Source: Rosa chinensis (taxonomy: Eukaryota; Streptophyta; Magnoliopsida; Rosales; Rosaceae). Taken from it: 64,000 bases of DNA. Made by a program: the position numbers and the translations under genes. The notes below the pieces were generated by a model. The model made no database searches, was not told the DNA's origin, and saw only the letters and a list, made by a program, of their open reading frames with translations. Below are positions 34,512-45,239 of this stretch, piece after piece. Numbering within the stretch: position 1 is the first letter of the stretch; each line of letters starts with the position of its first letter. The DNA is taken from the NCBI RefSeq assembly GCF_002994745.2, contig NC_037091.1, positions 24,557,789 to 24,621,788 on the forward strand, read 5' to 3'.

Positions 34512-35522
34512 TCAACATTCTTCATCTGAACTGAGAAGTGGGGTGACTGCGTTAACTTTAGAATATTCAACGCCTCCTTGCATTTCAAGCTCTTCTCCAT
34601 GAGTCTCCTTGCACTCATAGTAAAGGACTGTATATGCCATTAGTGAAAACATCCTGATCAAGGACATGGAGTTTAAGAGGAGCAATGGAATTACTATTTG
34701 ACTTCCTGAAAATGCTATATTGCCAATTTTCTTCAAACCGTAGACCACAGCAACAGAGAATGCTCCAAAAAGAATATTCAGGAAAAGCCCTCGTAGCTTA
34801 GATCCTTTGATAAGCTGTTCTGCCTTCCCTAGTGCCTCAATGCCCCATTTTTCCTCAAGTACTGAAACAATGAGTGCTAAGTTCCAAACAACGGTAAGAT
34901 AAGCTTGGAAAAGTACAGCTACAATTAATACGATTATAGAGAAACCCGAAAGTGTGAACTTAGGACTGAAAAGCACAACCAAAGGAACCAGAAATGCTGT
35001 AAGAAATAGACAATAGCCTAGATGAAGCAGCATTATGTAAAACCAAGTGACAAACGGTCTTTTCAACAATTTCACTACCCTTGATAGGAGTTCCTTGACA
35101 GAAAAGTTTTTACCACAGTATGTTACCCCTGATGCTAGGATTGATGAGGTTGCAAAAAACAGCGAGGTAAAGGAGAACGTTAAAATGAAAATCCCCTCTA
35201 GTCCCACAACTAATCGGAGGTCAATTTTCAAAGAAGTTATAAGGTCGGCAAATTCGGGGCTACTCTTGTCTGTCACGGTTAGAAAGCTTGCCTTGAAGAT
35301 GAAGTCAGTGATTGATGGTTTGATTGAGATGATATTCATCAACAGGAGGACAGAACTAAAACAAATCATGAGTATGGTGATAGAGGACATGAGTTTCCCA
35401 TTTCTCAAGAAAAGTTTCGGAGCTTCCCTTAGAATTCCCACGAAACCCAAAAGCTCATAAAACTTCAGTGGGGAAGGAGGACTGCTATTCTTCAGAGGTT
35501 TAGTATTTGAGTCCATCATCAT
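34512..35522 (-). CDS. Six-pass membrane protein, tandem paralogue 2 (336 aa)
   Basis: This is an intact single-exon gene. Hydrophobic segments fall at about residues 47-65, 108-133, 159-186, 192-222, 245-262 and 273-301, with a short polar N terminus and an acidic C-terminal tail (LLSSDEEC). A conserved block VVWNLALIVSVLEEKWGIEA followed by LGKAEQLIKGSKLRG (about 212-245) marks a plant family often labelled only as uncharacterised transmembrane proteins or 'polyadenylate-binding protein 1-B-binding protein-like' (from memory); its role is unknown. The start is the first of three Met codons, and paralogue 1 has the same beginning. It lies between broken paralogue 1 and paralogue 3 on the same strand. 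Confidence 0.85.
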   Translation of the reverse strand: MMMDSNTKPLKNSSPPSPLKFYELLGFVGILREAPKLFLRNGKLMSSITILMICFSSVLLLMNIISIKPSITDFIFKASFLTVTDKSSPEFADLITSLKIDLRLVVGLEGIFILTFSFTSLFFATSSILASGVTYCGKNFSVKELLSRVVKLLKRPFVTWFYIMLLHLGYCLFLTAFLVPLVVLFSPKFTLSGFSIIVLIVAVLFQAYLTVVWNLALIVSVLEEKWGIEALGKAEQLIKGSKLRGLFLNILFGAFSVAVVYGLKKIGNIAFSGSQIVIPLLLLNSMSLIRMFSLMAYTVLYYECKETHGEELEMQGGVEYSKVNAVTPLLSSDEEC

Positions 35523-35629
35523 TGTGGTGTTGAGTTTAGAGACTTACACTCTCAAGTACACAATGACAGGAAGGAAGTAGAAAGACTGAATTGTTTCAAT
35601 CTGATATAAAGCATCATGGTTTTAACCCT

Positions 35630-35637
35630 TTATATAG
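35630..35637 (-). promoter_or_regulatory. TATA box of membrane-protein paralogue 2
   Basis: CCCTTTATATAGGG is nearly palindromic and lies about 110 bp upstream of the ATG. A similar CTTTATATG occurs upstream of paralogue 1 (about 33226-33234). Confidence 0.5.
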
Positions 35638-35640
35638 GGA

Positions 35641-36631
35641 ACTAAAAACATGAAATACATGAAAAATGGTGACAAAAACAAGGAATATGGAGGTGAAAAC
35701 AAGGGGGTGGTGAGATAAACAATGTGCATCTGTGGGAAAAACTAAAAAGAAGTCTGCTTAAAAATCAAAAGTTTCTCCTGATTATGTGAATAAAAATAAA
35801 CAATATAGAGTCAACCCGGAGATCTTTAGTAGGTAATTATCAACCTGACAACTTCCCAGCCTTCAATATCCAGTGCACTCCATTGATGTGTCCATAATTC
35901 GAGTCACATATCTATTACCAAAGTGAATGTTGAACCATGTTTTCAAGATTCCAGTACCTTAGAATCCAAAAAGACTTTGATTTATAAAGATGACTCTATA
36001 AAATGTATAGTTTGATATTGCCGGCAACAGGGGTGTGTTGATAATGTTAAACAATTGTCCATTTGTTGAAAGGTCTCTTTCAAATATTTCTTATTTATAT
36101 GAATATTTGACACTTAACTCCAAACCTCCTGTTGATTAATTCTATGCCAAGAAAATAAGACACTATTAGTTAGTCCATTGAACGCAGAGCGCACAATTCA
36201 TGATGATGACTGTGAAAATGACAGTTGCAGCATAGGAATAAGAGAGGAAATAATAGTCGAAAGAGAATTCTAGGGAAAAAGGAACAGAGTACTTTGTCAA
36301 ACCTCTAGCATTTGAAGGTTTCAACTGTTTCTTAACTTGCCAATTATTAGTATCAAACACTGCCAAGGTGATTTATTTCTATATCCATTGTATGGAGAAC
36401 TGTTTAAGGTATAAAAACTGATGTGGTGCATAATCAAGAGATCAATCCTACTCCTTAGTTTTTGGTTTTCAGTATCGTAAAACCCATTAACAACCTTATT
36501 TATATATATGCTAGGTTTATCTTACAAACAGAAGCAAAGACTACATACATAGCAAGAAGTGCAGATGTGTGGTTACAAACTTACAACACAAGCAAAAACA
36601 CACACTTGATACAAAAGAGTGACATTCTTCA
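35641..36631. other. Intergenic region between paralogues 2 and 3
   Basis: No gene or clear repeat is seen. It is AT-rich, with short minus-strand ORFs only (for example 36166-36366). The part next to 36631 is the probable 3' untranslated region of paralogue 3. Confidence 0.5.
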
Positions 36632-37651
36632 TCAAACTGCATCTGCATTGATAAGAGGGGTAGCAGAGGAAACCTTAGCATATTCCAAGCTTCCTTGCAG
36701 TTCAAGCTCTTCTCCATGAATCGCCTTGGACTCATAGTACAGGACTGTGGATGCCATTAGCAAGACCATAGTTATGAGGCAGCTGATACAATTTAACAGG
36801 AGCAGTGGAATTATCAGTGCTTTTATTGGCATAGCTTTAGCAACAGTCCTAAACAAAACAAATAACACCGACGAGGCAGTGGCTATAACAAGATTCAGAA
36901 AAAACCCTCGTAGCTTTGATCCCTTAATAAGCTGTCCAGCTTTCCCAAGTGCCTCAATGCCACATTTTTCTTCTAGTATCGAAACAACTAGTGCTAAGTT
37001 CCACACAACAGCGAGATAAGTTCTGACAACTAGAGCTAGAATGGATGCGACTATAGTGAAAGCAGATATGGTGAGCTTAAGATTGAAAATCAGCACTAAA
37101 GGAAAAACAAATGCAAAGAGAAATGATAAGTAGCCTAGATCAAGCAGTGTTATGTAAAACCATGTAACAAATGGTCTTTTCAGTGACCTCAGTGCCCTTG
37201 GTAGAAGTTCCTTGATGGACAAGTCATTTCCACAGTATGATACTGCTGATGCTAAGATTGAGGCTGTTGCAAAATAGAATGAGGTAAAAGAGAACCCCAA
37301 AATGAAAATCCATTGTAGTCCAAGATATACTCTGAAGTCGTACATCATGGCAGTTAGAAGACGAGCGAATTCAGCGCCAGTGGGACTTGTAGCTGCCAGG
37401 AAGTTTGCCTTGATTGTAATATCAGTAATTATTGGTTTGAGGGAGTAGATATGAATCACCAACAGGAAAGAAGTAACAAGTATTATGAGAAGGGTGAGGG
37501 AGGACATGGCCTTCCCATTTCGGAAGAAAAGCTTGTGGGATTCCCTTAGGAGTCCCAGAAAATCCAAAAGCATGTTAAACTTCATCAAAAGAAAGAGGGA
37601 TTGATACTGTTCAGAGCTTCTAAATCTTTCTTGCATTGCAAAGGGGTACAT
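36632..37651 (-). CDS. Six-pass membrane protein, tandem paralogue 3 (up to 339 aa)
   Basis: Intact ORF with the same architecture as paralogue 2. Hydrophobic segments cluster in the same places, followed by LLPRALRSLKRPFVTWFYIT, LAVVWNLALVVSILEEKCGI with EALGKAGQLIKGSKLRG, and a YYESKAIHGEELELQGSLEY tail. The longest ORF starts at 37651, but a TATA-like ATATAAATA at 37662-37670 lies only about 10 bp upstream, so translation probably starts further in, at Met6 (37636) or Met23 (MKFNMLLDFLGLL), the latter nearer to the start of the family homology. Sequence differs widely from paralogue 2, so the duplication is not recent. Function unknown. Confidence 0.85.
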   Translation of the reverse strand: MYPFAMQERFRSSEQYQSLFLLMKFNMLLDFLGLLRESHKLFFRNGKAMSSLTLLIILVTSFLLVIHIYSLKPIITDITIKANFLAATSPTGAEFARLLTAMMYDFRVYLGLQWIFILGFSFTSFYFATASILASAVSYCGNDLSIKELLPRALRSLKRPFVTWFYITLLDLGYLSFLFAFVFPLVLIFNLKLTISAFTIVASILALVVRTYLAVVWNLALVVSILEEKCGIEALGKAGQLIKGSKLRGFFLNLVIATASSVLFVLFRTVAKAMPIKALIIPLLLLNCISCLITMVLLMASTVLYYESKAIHGEELELQGSLEYAKVSSATPLINADAV

Positions 37652-37661
37652 GAGTGTAGCC

Positions 37662-37670
37662 TATTTATAT
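37662..37670 (-). promoter_or_regulatory. TATA box of membrane-protein paralogue 3
   Basis: ATATAAATA on the minus strand. It argues for a translation start downstream of the first ATG of the ORF. Confidence 0.45.
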
Positions 37671-37838
37671 TATGTTTTCCTTCGTTCTCAAGAGTACGTT
37701 GGTCCATTCTAATTTGTCAAAAAGACTAGGTCTATTCTATTATTTCCTACATTTATATCCACATAGAAAAGTCATTAGATTGTAACGTCCTGAGCAAGGA
37801 AAGCCAATCACGGCCCAAGACCCCAAGTCAATAATCAA

Positions 37839-38108
37839 GCACGGTCGATGGAACCAGTCTACAAGCACCACAAATTCATAGCAGAAGGAAGACCCAGCCA
37901 GTGAGAATTTTGGATGTTTGTACCTGGAACCAAAAACTGGTTCAGGAAATAAATGTGACTCGGCTCAATTTCCTAGAAATTGCTTCCAAATACAAGCACA
38001 GTTGATGGAAACAGTCCACAAGGACCACAAATTCATTCCAGAAGGAAGACCCAGCAAGCAAGAATTTTAAATATTTGTACCTGGAACCAAAAAATGGTTC
38101 AGGAAATA
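37839..38108. repeat. Diverged tandem duplication, period about 152 bp
   Basis: 37839-37952 and 37991-38107 share CAAGCAC(G/A)GT(C/T)GATGGA, ACCACAAATTCAT, AGAAGGAAGACCCAGC and TTTGTACCTGGAACCAAAAA. No coding potential. Confidence 0.85.
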
Positions 38109-38519
38109 ATTTATTTTTGAGCAGAAAACCTCAAAATTTATTAAAAATAGGCGAAATCTCTCCACTAACTATTTTCACCTTAGAAATACACTTAAAGCAG
38201 AATATCTTGGTGTACAAATGGATGGAAGTATAAAGGCCCTGCCAAAAGCTAGCTCTAGTTCATGTGTTCGCACCAAATCTTGTTCATTTATGGGTCTAAT
38301 CGAAATGTCCATTCATAATATGTTAGTGTTAAAGCCAGCTCTGAGGCGATGCTGATGCAGGTGGTGCAACCGCACCAGGTATCTGATTTCGAGAGGTCAA
38401 TATGTTATGGACATCAGATATATACCAATGAAAACCTTGGTAAAATGTAAATGTGATATAGCGCAGTTGGCATTATAGAGATCACGGGATCAGTATCGAC
38501 TTGTGATTAAAGACTTATT
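38109..38519. other. Intergenic region
   Basis: Nothing recognised up to the copia 2 target site. Confidence 0.4.
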
Positions 38520-38726
38520 TGTTTAAGTATAATGTATTTGAGAGAGATTGATGAGAGAGATGTGTTCTTATTATTGAGAATAGGAGCCCTATATATAGGG
38601 ATTACAAAGTGCTAGTTCTAATGTTACAAGGAATACCAATCCGTGTAGGATTGGGAAATCTAGAACCTTCTCTCCTATTGCTACTCCTAGTTTGATAAGG
38701 CACACTAAATCGATATTCCTTCAACA
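38520..38726 (-). repeat. 3' LTR of copia 2
   Basis: 207 bp, TGTTTAAGTATAATG...CCTTCAACA. It matches 44593-44799 base for base as far as I can read. Confidence 0.93.
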
Positions 38727-38925
38727 CTCCCCCTTGTGCCGCTTCAAACTTGGTGGTGACGCTTCATCCGTTGCCTCGTTAAAAACCTTGCCAGGTAACA
38801 AAAACCCTGTGGGATAAAAATAACCCTGGTCGAAGGACAAAAAGAGCACAACACGTCCTTCACTCTTCGAGATCGAACATGTAGACATCATAACTCCCCC
38901 TGATGTCGATATCTCCCCCTGATTG

Positions 38926-41900
38926 CTATAATCGTGGGAGTTCGGATAACTTTCTCAATCCGATGCTCTTCACATGTTTCTCGAAGGTGGATTTAGGTAA
39001 CGACTCAGTGAATAAGTCCGCTACATTATCCTCTGATCGGATTTGATTCACTTCAATCTTTAGAAGTGATTGTTGTTGCTGATTATAAAAGAACTTAGGC
39101 GATATATGCTTGGTGTTGTCGCCCTTGATGAAACCTAACTTCATTTGTTCAATACAAGCTGCATTATCCTCATAAATGCATGTAGGTTCATCTGTGGTAG
39201 ACTTCAAACCACAACTTCCTCGGATATGTCTAATTATAGACCTTAGCCATATACATTCACGTACGGCTTCATGTAGAGCAATAATCTCTGCATAATTTGA
39301 GGAAGTAGCAACAAGGGTCTGTTTCGTAGACCTCCAAGATATCGTAGTGCTTCCCATGGTAAAGACATAACCAGTTTGGGAGCGACCTTTGTGAGGGTCA
39401 GAGAGGTACCCTGCATCAGCAAAACCCATCAAGACATCATTGTCGTTTTGATGGAGGGAGATAGGAGAACGCCGGCCACCATGAGCGGTGGCGGCGCCGG
39501 CGCCGGCAACATGGCCGGCGGCCATTCCATGGACGGGGGCGTTTTGCCTTTTGGGGTCCAATCCCAATTTTCCGTCATTCCTTTTCTCTCTGTAGGGATA
39601 GAATAGGCCCATATCAATCGTACCTCTTAGGTATCGAAAGATTGTCTTTATACCAATCCAATGGCGGCGTGTTGGCGCAGAGCTATGTCGAGCTAACAAG
39701 TTCACTGCGAATGAGATATCCGGTCTTGTGCATTGAGCTAAGTACAATAATGCGCCTATTGCACTCAAATAGGGCACCTCGGCCTCTAATGGTTCTTCGT
39801 CCTCATCCCTTGGACGAAACGGATCTTTTCCGGGCTCAAGACTACGGCCGATCATGGGAGTACTCGTAGGCTTTGCTTTATCTTCATTAAAGCGCCTTAG
39901 GATTTTCTGAGTATATGCAGACTGATGGATCAAGATTCCATCACTACGGTGCTCGAGTTCTAAACCGAGACAAAACCGTGTTTTCCCAAGATCTTTCATC
40001 TCAAATTCGGATTTCAAGTATTTAGCAGTTTCCTTCAACTCATCTAGAGTTCCAATTAGGTTCATGTCATCGACATAAACTGCTACGATTGCAAATCCGG
40101 AACTTGTTCTTTTAATGAACACGCATGGGCATATTTCATTGTTAATATATCCCTTCCCAATCAAGTAGTCACTTAGACGGTTATACCACATCCGTCCGGA
40201 TTGTTTTAATCCATATAGTGAGCGTTTTAATCTTATTGAAAACGCGCTCCGTGGTTTAGAGCCACTTGATTTGGGTAATTGAAGTCCATCTGGAACCTTC
40301 ATATATATCTCTGAATCTAGATCCCCATAGAGATATGCTGTAACCACATCCATAAGCTGCATGTCAAGTTTTTCGGAAACTACCAAACTGACAAGGTAGC
40401 GGAACGTTATAACGTCCATCACGGGAGAATATGTCTCCTCGTAGTCAATTCCAGGGCGTTGTGAGAAACCTTGCGCCACAAGGCGGGCTTTGTATCTAAC
40501 AACCTCGTTTTTTCTCATTACGCTTTCTAACAAAGACCCATTTATGGCCAACAGGCTTTACACTTGGGGGTGTCTGCGTTACAGGCCCAAATACCTGTCT
40601 CTTTGTTAGTGAATCCAATTCAACCTGGATTGCATCTTTCCATTTAGGCCAATCCGCTCTTTGTTGACATTCTTCAACAGAGCGAGGTTCGATATCATCA
40701 TATTCTATAATTCCTTTTGCAATATGATATGCAAATGCATCATCAATCGCCATAGAATTTCTATCCATCATCTCATGTACACTAGTGTAATTTATGGAGA
40801 TCTCTCTATTCTCTGGAGTTGGTTCTGACATTAGAGCGTCCCCCAATGATGTCTCTTGGACATAACCATAATCCGGAATATTCTCATGAGATGGATTATT
40901 TACATCGATGATTAATGGATTATTTTGTGCCGAACTCGCTTTCTTTCTTGGGCGAGAATCCATCGAACCTATGGGCCTCCCGCGCTTCTTGGCGGGAGCC
41001 GTGGGCCTAGCCACAACGTCACCATCATTGAGAGATGGGACGTTGGCGCCATGCTCATGCATTCTTGAGTTGGCGTCATGTCCTCTACTTTTAGGGACAT
41101 CAATCCTTGCAGGCACGTTTGCAGCAGGTATGTGTGATCTCGTCACTTTAGCGATATCAGAAAACGCATCAGGCATCGAATCTGCTACGTTCTGAAGATC
41201 GAGAATTCTCCGCACTTCAATTTCTGACTGTGCGGTTCGGGGATCAAGATGAGACAGAGTGGGGACAGACCACGACAATTCCTGTCGTTCCTGTTGAACA
41301 TTGATGTTCTTATCTCCCCCTAACGACGGGAAGACTGTCTCATCGAAGTGACAATCCGCAAATCTAGCGGTAAAGAGATCGCCTGTCAAGGGTTCTATGT
41401 AGCGGATAATCGTTGGAGAATCATATCCAACATAAAGGCCTAATCGTCTTGAGGACCCATTTTGGTGCGCTGTGGCGGCGCAATAGGCACATAGACTGCA
41501 CACCCAAATATGCGTAAGTGTGAGACATCAGGCTCATACCCAGTAACCATCTGGGACACAGAGAAGGGTTGAGTGGCAGTGGGCCTCAGACGAATAAGCA
41601 CAGCTGCATGCAATATTGCATAGCCCCAAGCAGAAATAGGGAGATTGGTGCGCATCACCAATGCTCGAGCAACCATTTGTAGTCGTTTAATGGTGGCTTC
41701 TGCGAGACCATTTTGGGTATGAACATGAGGAACAGGATGTTCAACATCAATCCCAATGGACATGCAATAATCATCAAAAGTCTTTGATGTAAACTCCCCA
41801 GCATTGTCTAATCTTATAGACTTAATGGGATGATCAGGGTGGTGAGCCCGTAACTTAATTATTTGTGCTAGGAGTTTAGCAAATGCAGCGTTCCTTGTGG

Positions 41901-42714
41901 ACAATAGCATGACATGTGACCAGCGTGTCGATGCATCAACCAACACCACAAAATATCTAAATGGTCCGCATAGTGGTTGAATAGGTCCACAAATATCACC
42001 TTGGATTCTTTGCAAGAATGGTATATTTTCTTTGGTGTCCTTTGCATAGGATGGTCTCGATCCTAACTTTGCTAAAGAGCAGGCTTTGCAGAACGAATGA
42101 TGGGCTCCAGAAATAACCAATGAGGATTTTGGTTGAGCCATGAAGTCACAATGGACTTTAGAAGTCGAAATTTGAGTCAGAGGAGCAGAGGTGGCGTCAA
42201 AGCCACCCTTGAGCCGCAGGGGGATGGCGGCGCCGGCTAGTGGTGGCCGGACTTGAAGGGGGAAGGCACCGTGAGGCGCAGGTGCTCCTCCTTGATCCAA
42301 ATTTCGAGTTTTACTTCCTTTTGTTCTGAAAAAGGGATGTCCGTGTGAAGTCTTTAATATACGGATCATCATGTCACGACCTGGGTGTCCCAAACGGTCG
42401 TGCCAAAGCCTATACGTGTCGGAATCCCATAAATCATCTCTCATGACATGGTTGGATTCAATGACTCGAATAGTGGTTGCATACAACCCACTAGAGCGAC
42501 ACATAAGTTTCTCTAATACTCGTTTATGTCCGTAGTCATTAGAGGTGATGCAAAGGAACTCTTGTCCATTCTCACAATGTGTTTCCATATGAAAACCATT
42601 GGCTCTTATATCTTTAAAATAATAAAGTTCGAAAAACATGTCTACGACATGAGATAAAATAAATCGATACTTTATTAATAATATCCAATGATGACACCAA
42701 AGTTTCGTGACCAT
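38926..42714 (-). pseudogene. Pol of copia 2 (integrase, reverse transcriptase, RNase H) with two frameshifts
   Basis: Three open segments overlap in different frames. 42714-41440 holds the pre-integrase block (CRSSGLYATTIRVIESNHV, DRLGHPGRD), an HHSFCKAC zinc motif and an integrase core with acidic residues in GDICGP, RLDNAGEFTSK and NGLAEATIK. 41503-40496 carries the end of integrase (GLYVGYDSPTIIRY) and the linker to RT. 40551-38926 (541 aa) carries reverse transcriptase (KARLVAQGFSQRPGIDYEET, then YVDD at residues 159-162) and RNase H (SQTGYVFTMGSTTISW). Frame changes fall near 41500 and 40540. Two GC-rich in-frame inserts are present: near 42170-42300 between the HHCC block and the integrase core, and near 39470-39600 between RT and RNase H. 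Confidence 0.9.
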
Positions 42715-42873
42715 AATCTAATCCAATATAAAAATCAAATTGATTTAAGGCATAATTGCCATGACATAATTCTTGGAAAAATAAAAGACTATAAATAAAA
42801 ATCTGCGGTATTTTGTCTTCATCGCCAGATTTAAAGTCTTTGTGAACTCGAAGTCTTGATCACCATGATGCGA

Positions 42874-43800
42874 CTACCTTCGTAGGTACATTGCAAATTC
42901 AGGTCCATTGATCAGACGTTCCATATCAGAAATAGACACCATAAAGAGGATTCTCCCTTGATTGAGGCGCATTGGCGCAATATGCATAGTCCCTAGGACT
43001 GGTGGCGTTGGAAAGTGGTGCCCATGGCCAACGTTGGTTCCATGGTTTCCAACCCTATTTCCCTCAAAATCACGCCTCCTACGGTCGTGGGATTGTCGCC
43101 TTGAGCGATTACCTTCTTGAGCATTTCGATCGTATGGATCATGACGTCGATGGCGACTTTCTCTAGCCATAGGACGATGCTCTTGATAGCTATCTTGAAG
43201 CCTATCAATTTCTCTTTTCACAAGTTCATTGCCATGTCTTTCAGCAGTGGCCATAGCTGCAATAAGCTGTTGGAAACTTGTGATCCATCTTGCATTTACA
43301 TGAGTCCGGAATAAGTCAGAGGACCTCATAGCATAGACGGGGAAGGTATTGAGGGTTTTCTCAATCAATTGGTCTTCTGTGATTGTTTTTCCACAGAGAC
43401 GCATCATTGCTCTGATGCTGAGAGCTTCCGAATAAAATTGCATGACAGTGTCAAATTCAGAAAAGCGAAGATGTTTCCATTCTGCTTCTGTATTCGGAAG
43501 TATGGAGTCACGAACATTGCCATATCGTTCGCGAAGCGCATGCCAAAGCTTTATGGCGCTATCCTCATTTATGAACTCAAACTGTAGGTCACTATCCATG
43601 TGACGTTTCATGAAGGCAAGTGCCTTGGAATTATCTTTCTCAGTTTGAGGGTCTGGAGCTGTTTCTATAGGACAAAGCTCTTGGATTGTATGCAATAAAT
43701 CACGGGCAATGAGGTGGATCTCGACATCAGTGACCCAAATTAAGTACCTTTTGCCTGCATAATCCAATGGAACAAAATCGAGTTTGTTTGTGTTTGACAT
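42874..43800 (-). CDS. Gag of copia 2 (308 aa)
   Basis: Begins MSNTNKLDFVPLDYAGKRYL and carries the plant copia gag core (KLWHALRERYGNVRDSILPN, WKHLRFSEFDTVMQF, ITEDQLIEKTLNTFP). The C-terminal third is rich in Arg, His and Asp (RRHDPYDRNAQEGNRSRRQS). No CCHC zinc knuckle is visible before the stop, unlike copia 1. Gag would form the particle that packages element RNA. It is open from end to end, but the missing knuckle suggests a C-terminal change or an upstream stop. It sits about 800 bp downstream of the 5' LTR. Confidence 0.85.
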   Translation of the reverse strand: MSNTNKLDFVPLDYAGKRYLIWVTDVEIHLIARDLLHTIQELCPIETAPDPQTEKDNSKALAFMKRHMDSDLQFEFINEDSAIKLWHALRERYGNVRDSILPNTEAEWKHLRFSEFDTVMQFYSEALSIRAMMRLCGKTITEDQLIEKTLNTFPVYAMRSSDLFRTHVNARWITSFQQLIAAMATAERHGNELVKREIDRLQDSYQEHRPMARESRHRRHDPYDRNAQEGNRSRRQSHDRRRRDFEGNRVGNHGTNVGHGHHFPTPPVLGTMHIAPMRLNQGRILFMVSISDMERLINGPEFAMYLRR

Positions 43801-44592
43801 CCAGAAAGATGAAACAAAAACAAGTTAGTTTCGGAGTCAATGCTTCCACGAAAACTAAATAAGATTTCCGAGCTATGCTACCAAGAAATCGATTTCCAAG
43901 AATAATTGGATTAGACCGAAACAATGATGTTTATATGGTCGTTAATCGATGCTTACGGACGCTCTTAGTCCGAAGTCTTACGAACGCTCTTAGTTCGTTA
44001 ATTGCGTGAATCCCCACGATTCCGCTTTTCAAGAATCGAACCCACGTTATAAGAAAGGTGGGATGTAGAAGAAGGGAGGTTTTCAAGTCCCCGAGAAAAG
44101 AAGAAATATTTAAATTTCGAATTATAGGAACTTCAAAACTTACTCTTTTGAATACTTACTTGGTGAAAATTCGGAGCAGATTCTGTTCTGAACAGCTTGT
44201 ACCTCGATTGGTGTACAGATCTCAATATGACTCCGATAAGACTGAAATTCGGAGGTTAGATGGAAGAGACAGAGACGAACAACTTTGATGAAGAAAGTTT
44301 TTCGATCTGAGCTTCCGAACTAGACGTTTCGAGGCTTGCAAGAAGACGGATGTGCACAGGAACTGGAAAAAGATGCAGTGGGTGTGCGTTGGCTTGTTTG
44401 CGCAGCAGGGATGCTTCGGTGGCAGCAGGCTGGAACGCAGGGCTGCAGGGAGGGGGCAGCAGGGGCTGCTGTGCAAGGTTGCAAGCACACGGGTGCTCGG
44501 GCTGCAGCGAAGGCTCGGCTAGCTCGGGCTAGGGGCTGCTTTGTGAATGAGTTTTGGTTTTCTGTTTTGTGGTTAGAGTCGTGCTGATAACG
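43801..44592 (-). other. Leader of copia 2
   Basis: An untranslated leader holds a CTCTTAGT(C/T)CG repeated word (about 43950-44000, also in copia 1 at 31130-31300) and a GC-rich GCTGC/GCTCGG block (about 44390-44535). It ends with the primer-site motif at 44579-44592. Confidence 0.7.
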
Positions 44593-44799
44593 TGTTTAAG
44601 TATAATGTATTTGAGAGAGATTGATGAGAGAGATGTGTTCTTATTATTGAGAATAGGAGCCCTATATATAGGGATTACAAAGTGCTAGTTCTAATGTTAC
44701 AAGGAATACCAATCCGTGTAGGATTGGGAAATCTAGAACCTTCTCTCCTATTGCTACTCCTAGTTTGATAAGGCACACTAAATCGATATTCCTTCAACA
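44593..44799 (-). repeat. 5' LTR of copia 2
   Basis: 207 bp; a CCCTATATATAGGG palindrome (about 44661-44674) is a likely TATA region. Confidence 0.93.
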
Positions 44800-44804
44800 T
44801 TATT

Positions 44805-45239
44805 TCATTTCTCTAGGTGAATCTTTCTTTCTATTTATTCTCTTTTTTTTGTTACAAAATTTTTCCTTTTTTTTTATTTTTTTTATTTTATGAAATAGAA
44901 GTTGAAATTCATTCGATCAACAACCAAAAGGCTATAGTTTACAAAGCTTACATAAGAAAGCCAAAGCAACAAACTAGCTAAGCTAAAGCAAACTAAGACG
45001 CTTACTATTTAGTAAGCCTATACAAGAATGATCAAAACCTCACCTTATACGGAAAGAAATCATTCAACTAGCCCTTAACTGTCAAGCATGCAATTGTGGA
45101 ACAATCAAGAGACTAGAAACGTCATAGAAGACATATAGAAGCTTAAACCAGATTCACACAGGCTTAGAGAAGACTAGAAAGAAAACTAGTAAATAACCAG
45201 CTCCTTCCCTTTCGAGTTAGAGCTTGAAGTAGTATTAGC
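44805..45239. other. Intergenic or transposon-derived region
   Basis: A poly-T stretch (44840-44890) is followed by A-rich text with AAAGCAAACTAAG-like words. No gene is recognised. Confidence 0.4.

Larger units (their letters stand above)
38520..44799 (-). mobile_element. Ty1/copia retrotransposon 2, TSD TTATT, LTRs apparently identical
   Basis: The LTRs are 207 bp each (38520-38726 and 44593-44799) with TTATT at 38515-38519 and 44800-44804. Reading right to left: 5' LTR, primer-site motif, GC-rich leader, gag, integrase, reverse transcriptase, RNase H, polypurine tract (minus-strand AAGGGGGAG next to 38727), 3' LTR. Domain order is that of copia. By eye the two LTRs show no difference, yet pol has two frameshifts. 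Confidence 0.95.

Noticed and set aside
35047..35460. Plus-strand ORF of 137 aa
   Set aside because: It lies wholly antisense to the intact membrane-protein gene and shows no family features.
39376..39606. Plus-strand ORF with Gly/Ala-rich text
   Set aside because: Antisense of the GC-rich insert in copia 2 pol.
44336..44587. GC-rich ORFs of 60-88 aa in the copia 2 leader
   Set aside because: Low-complexity leader repeats; both strands are open and no homology is visible.
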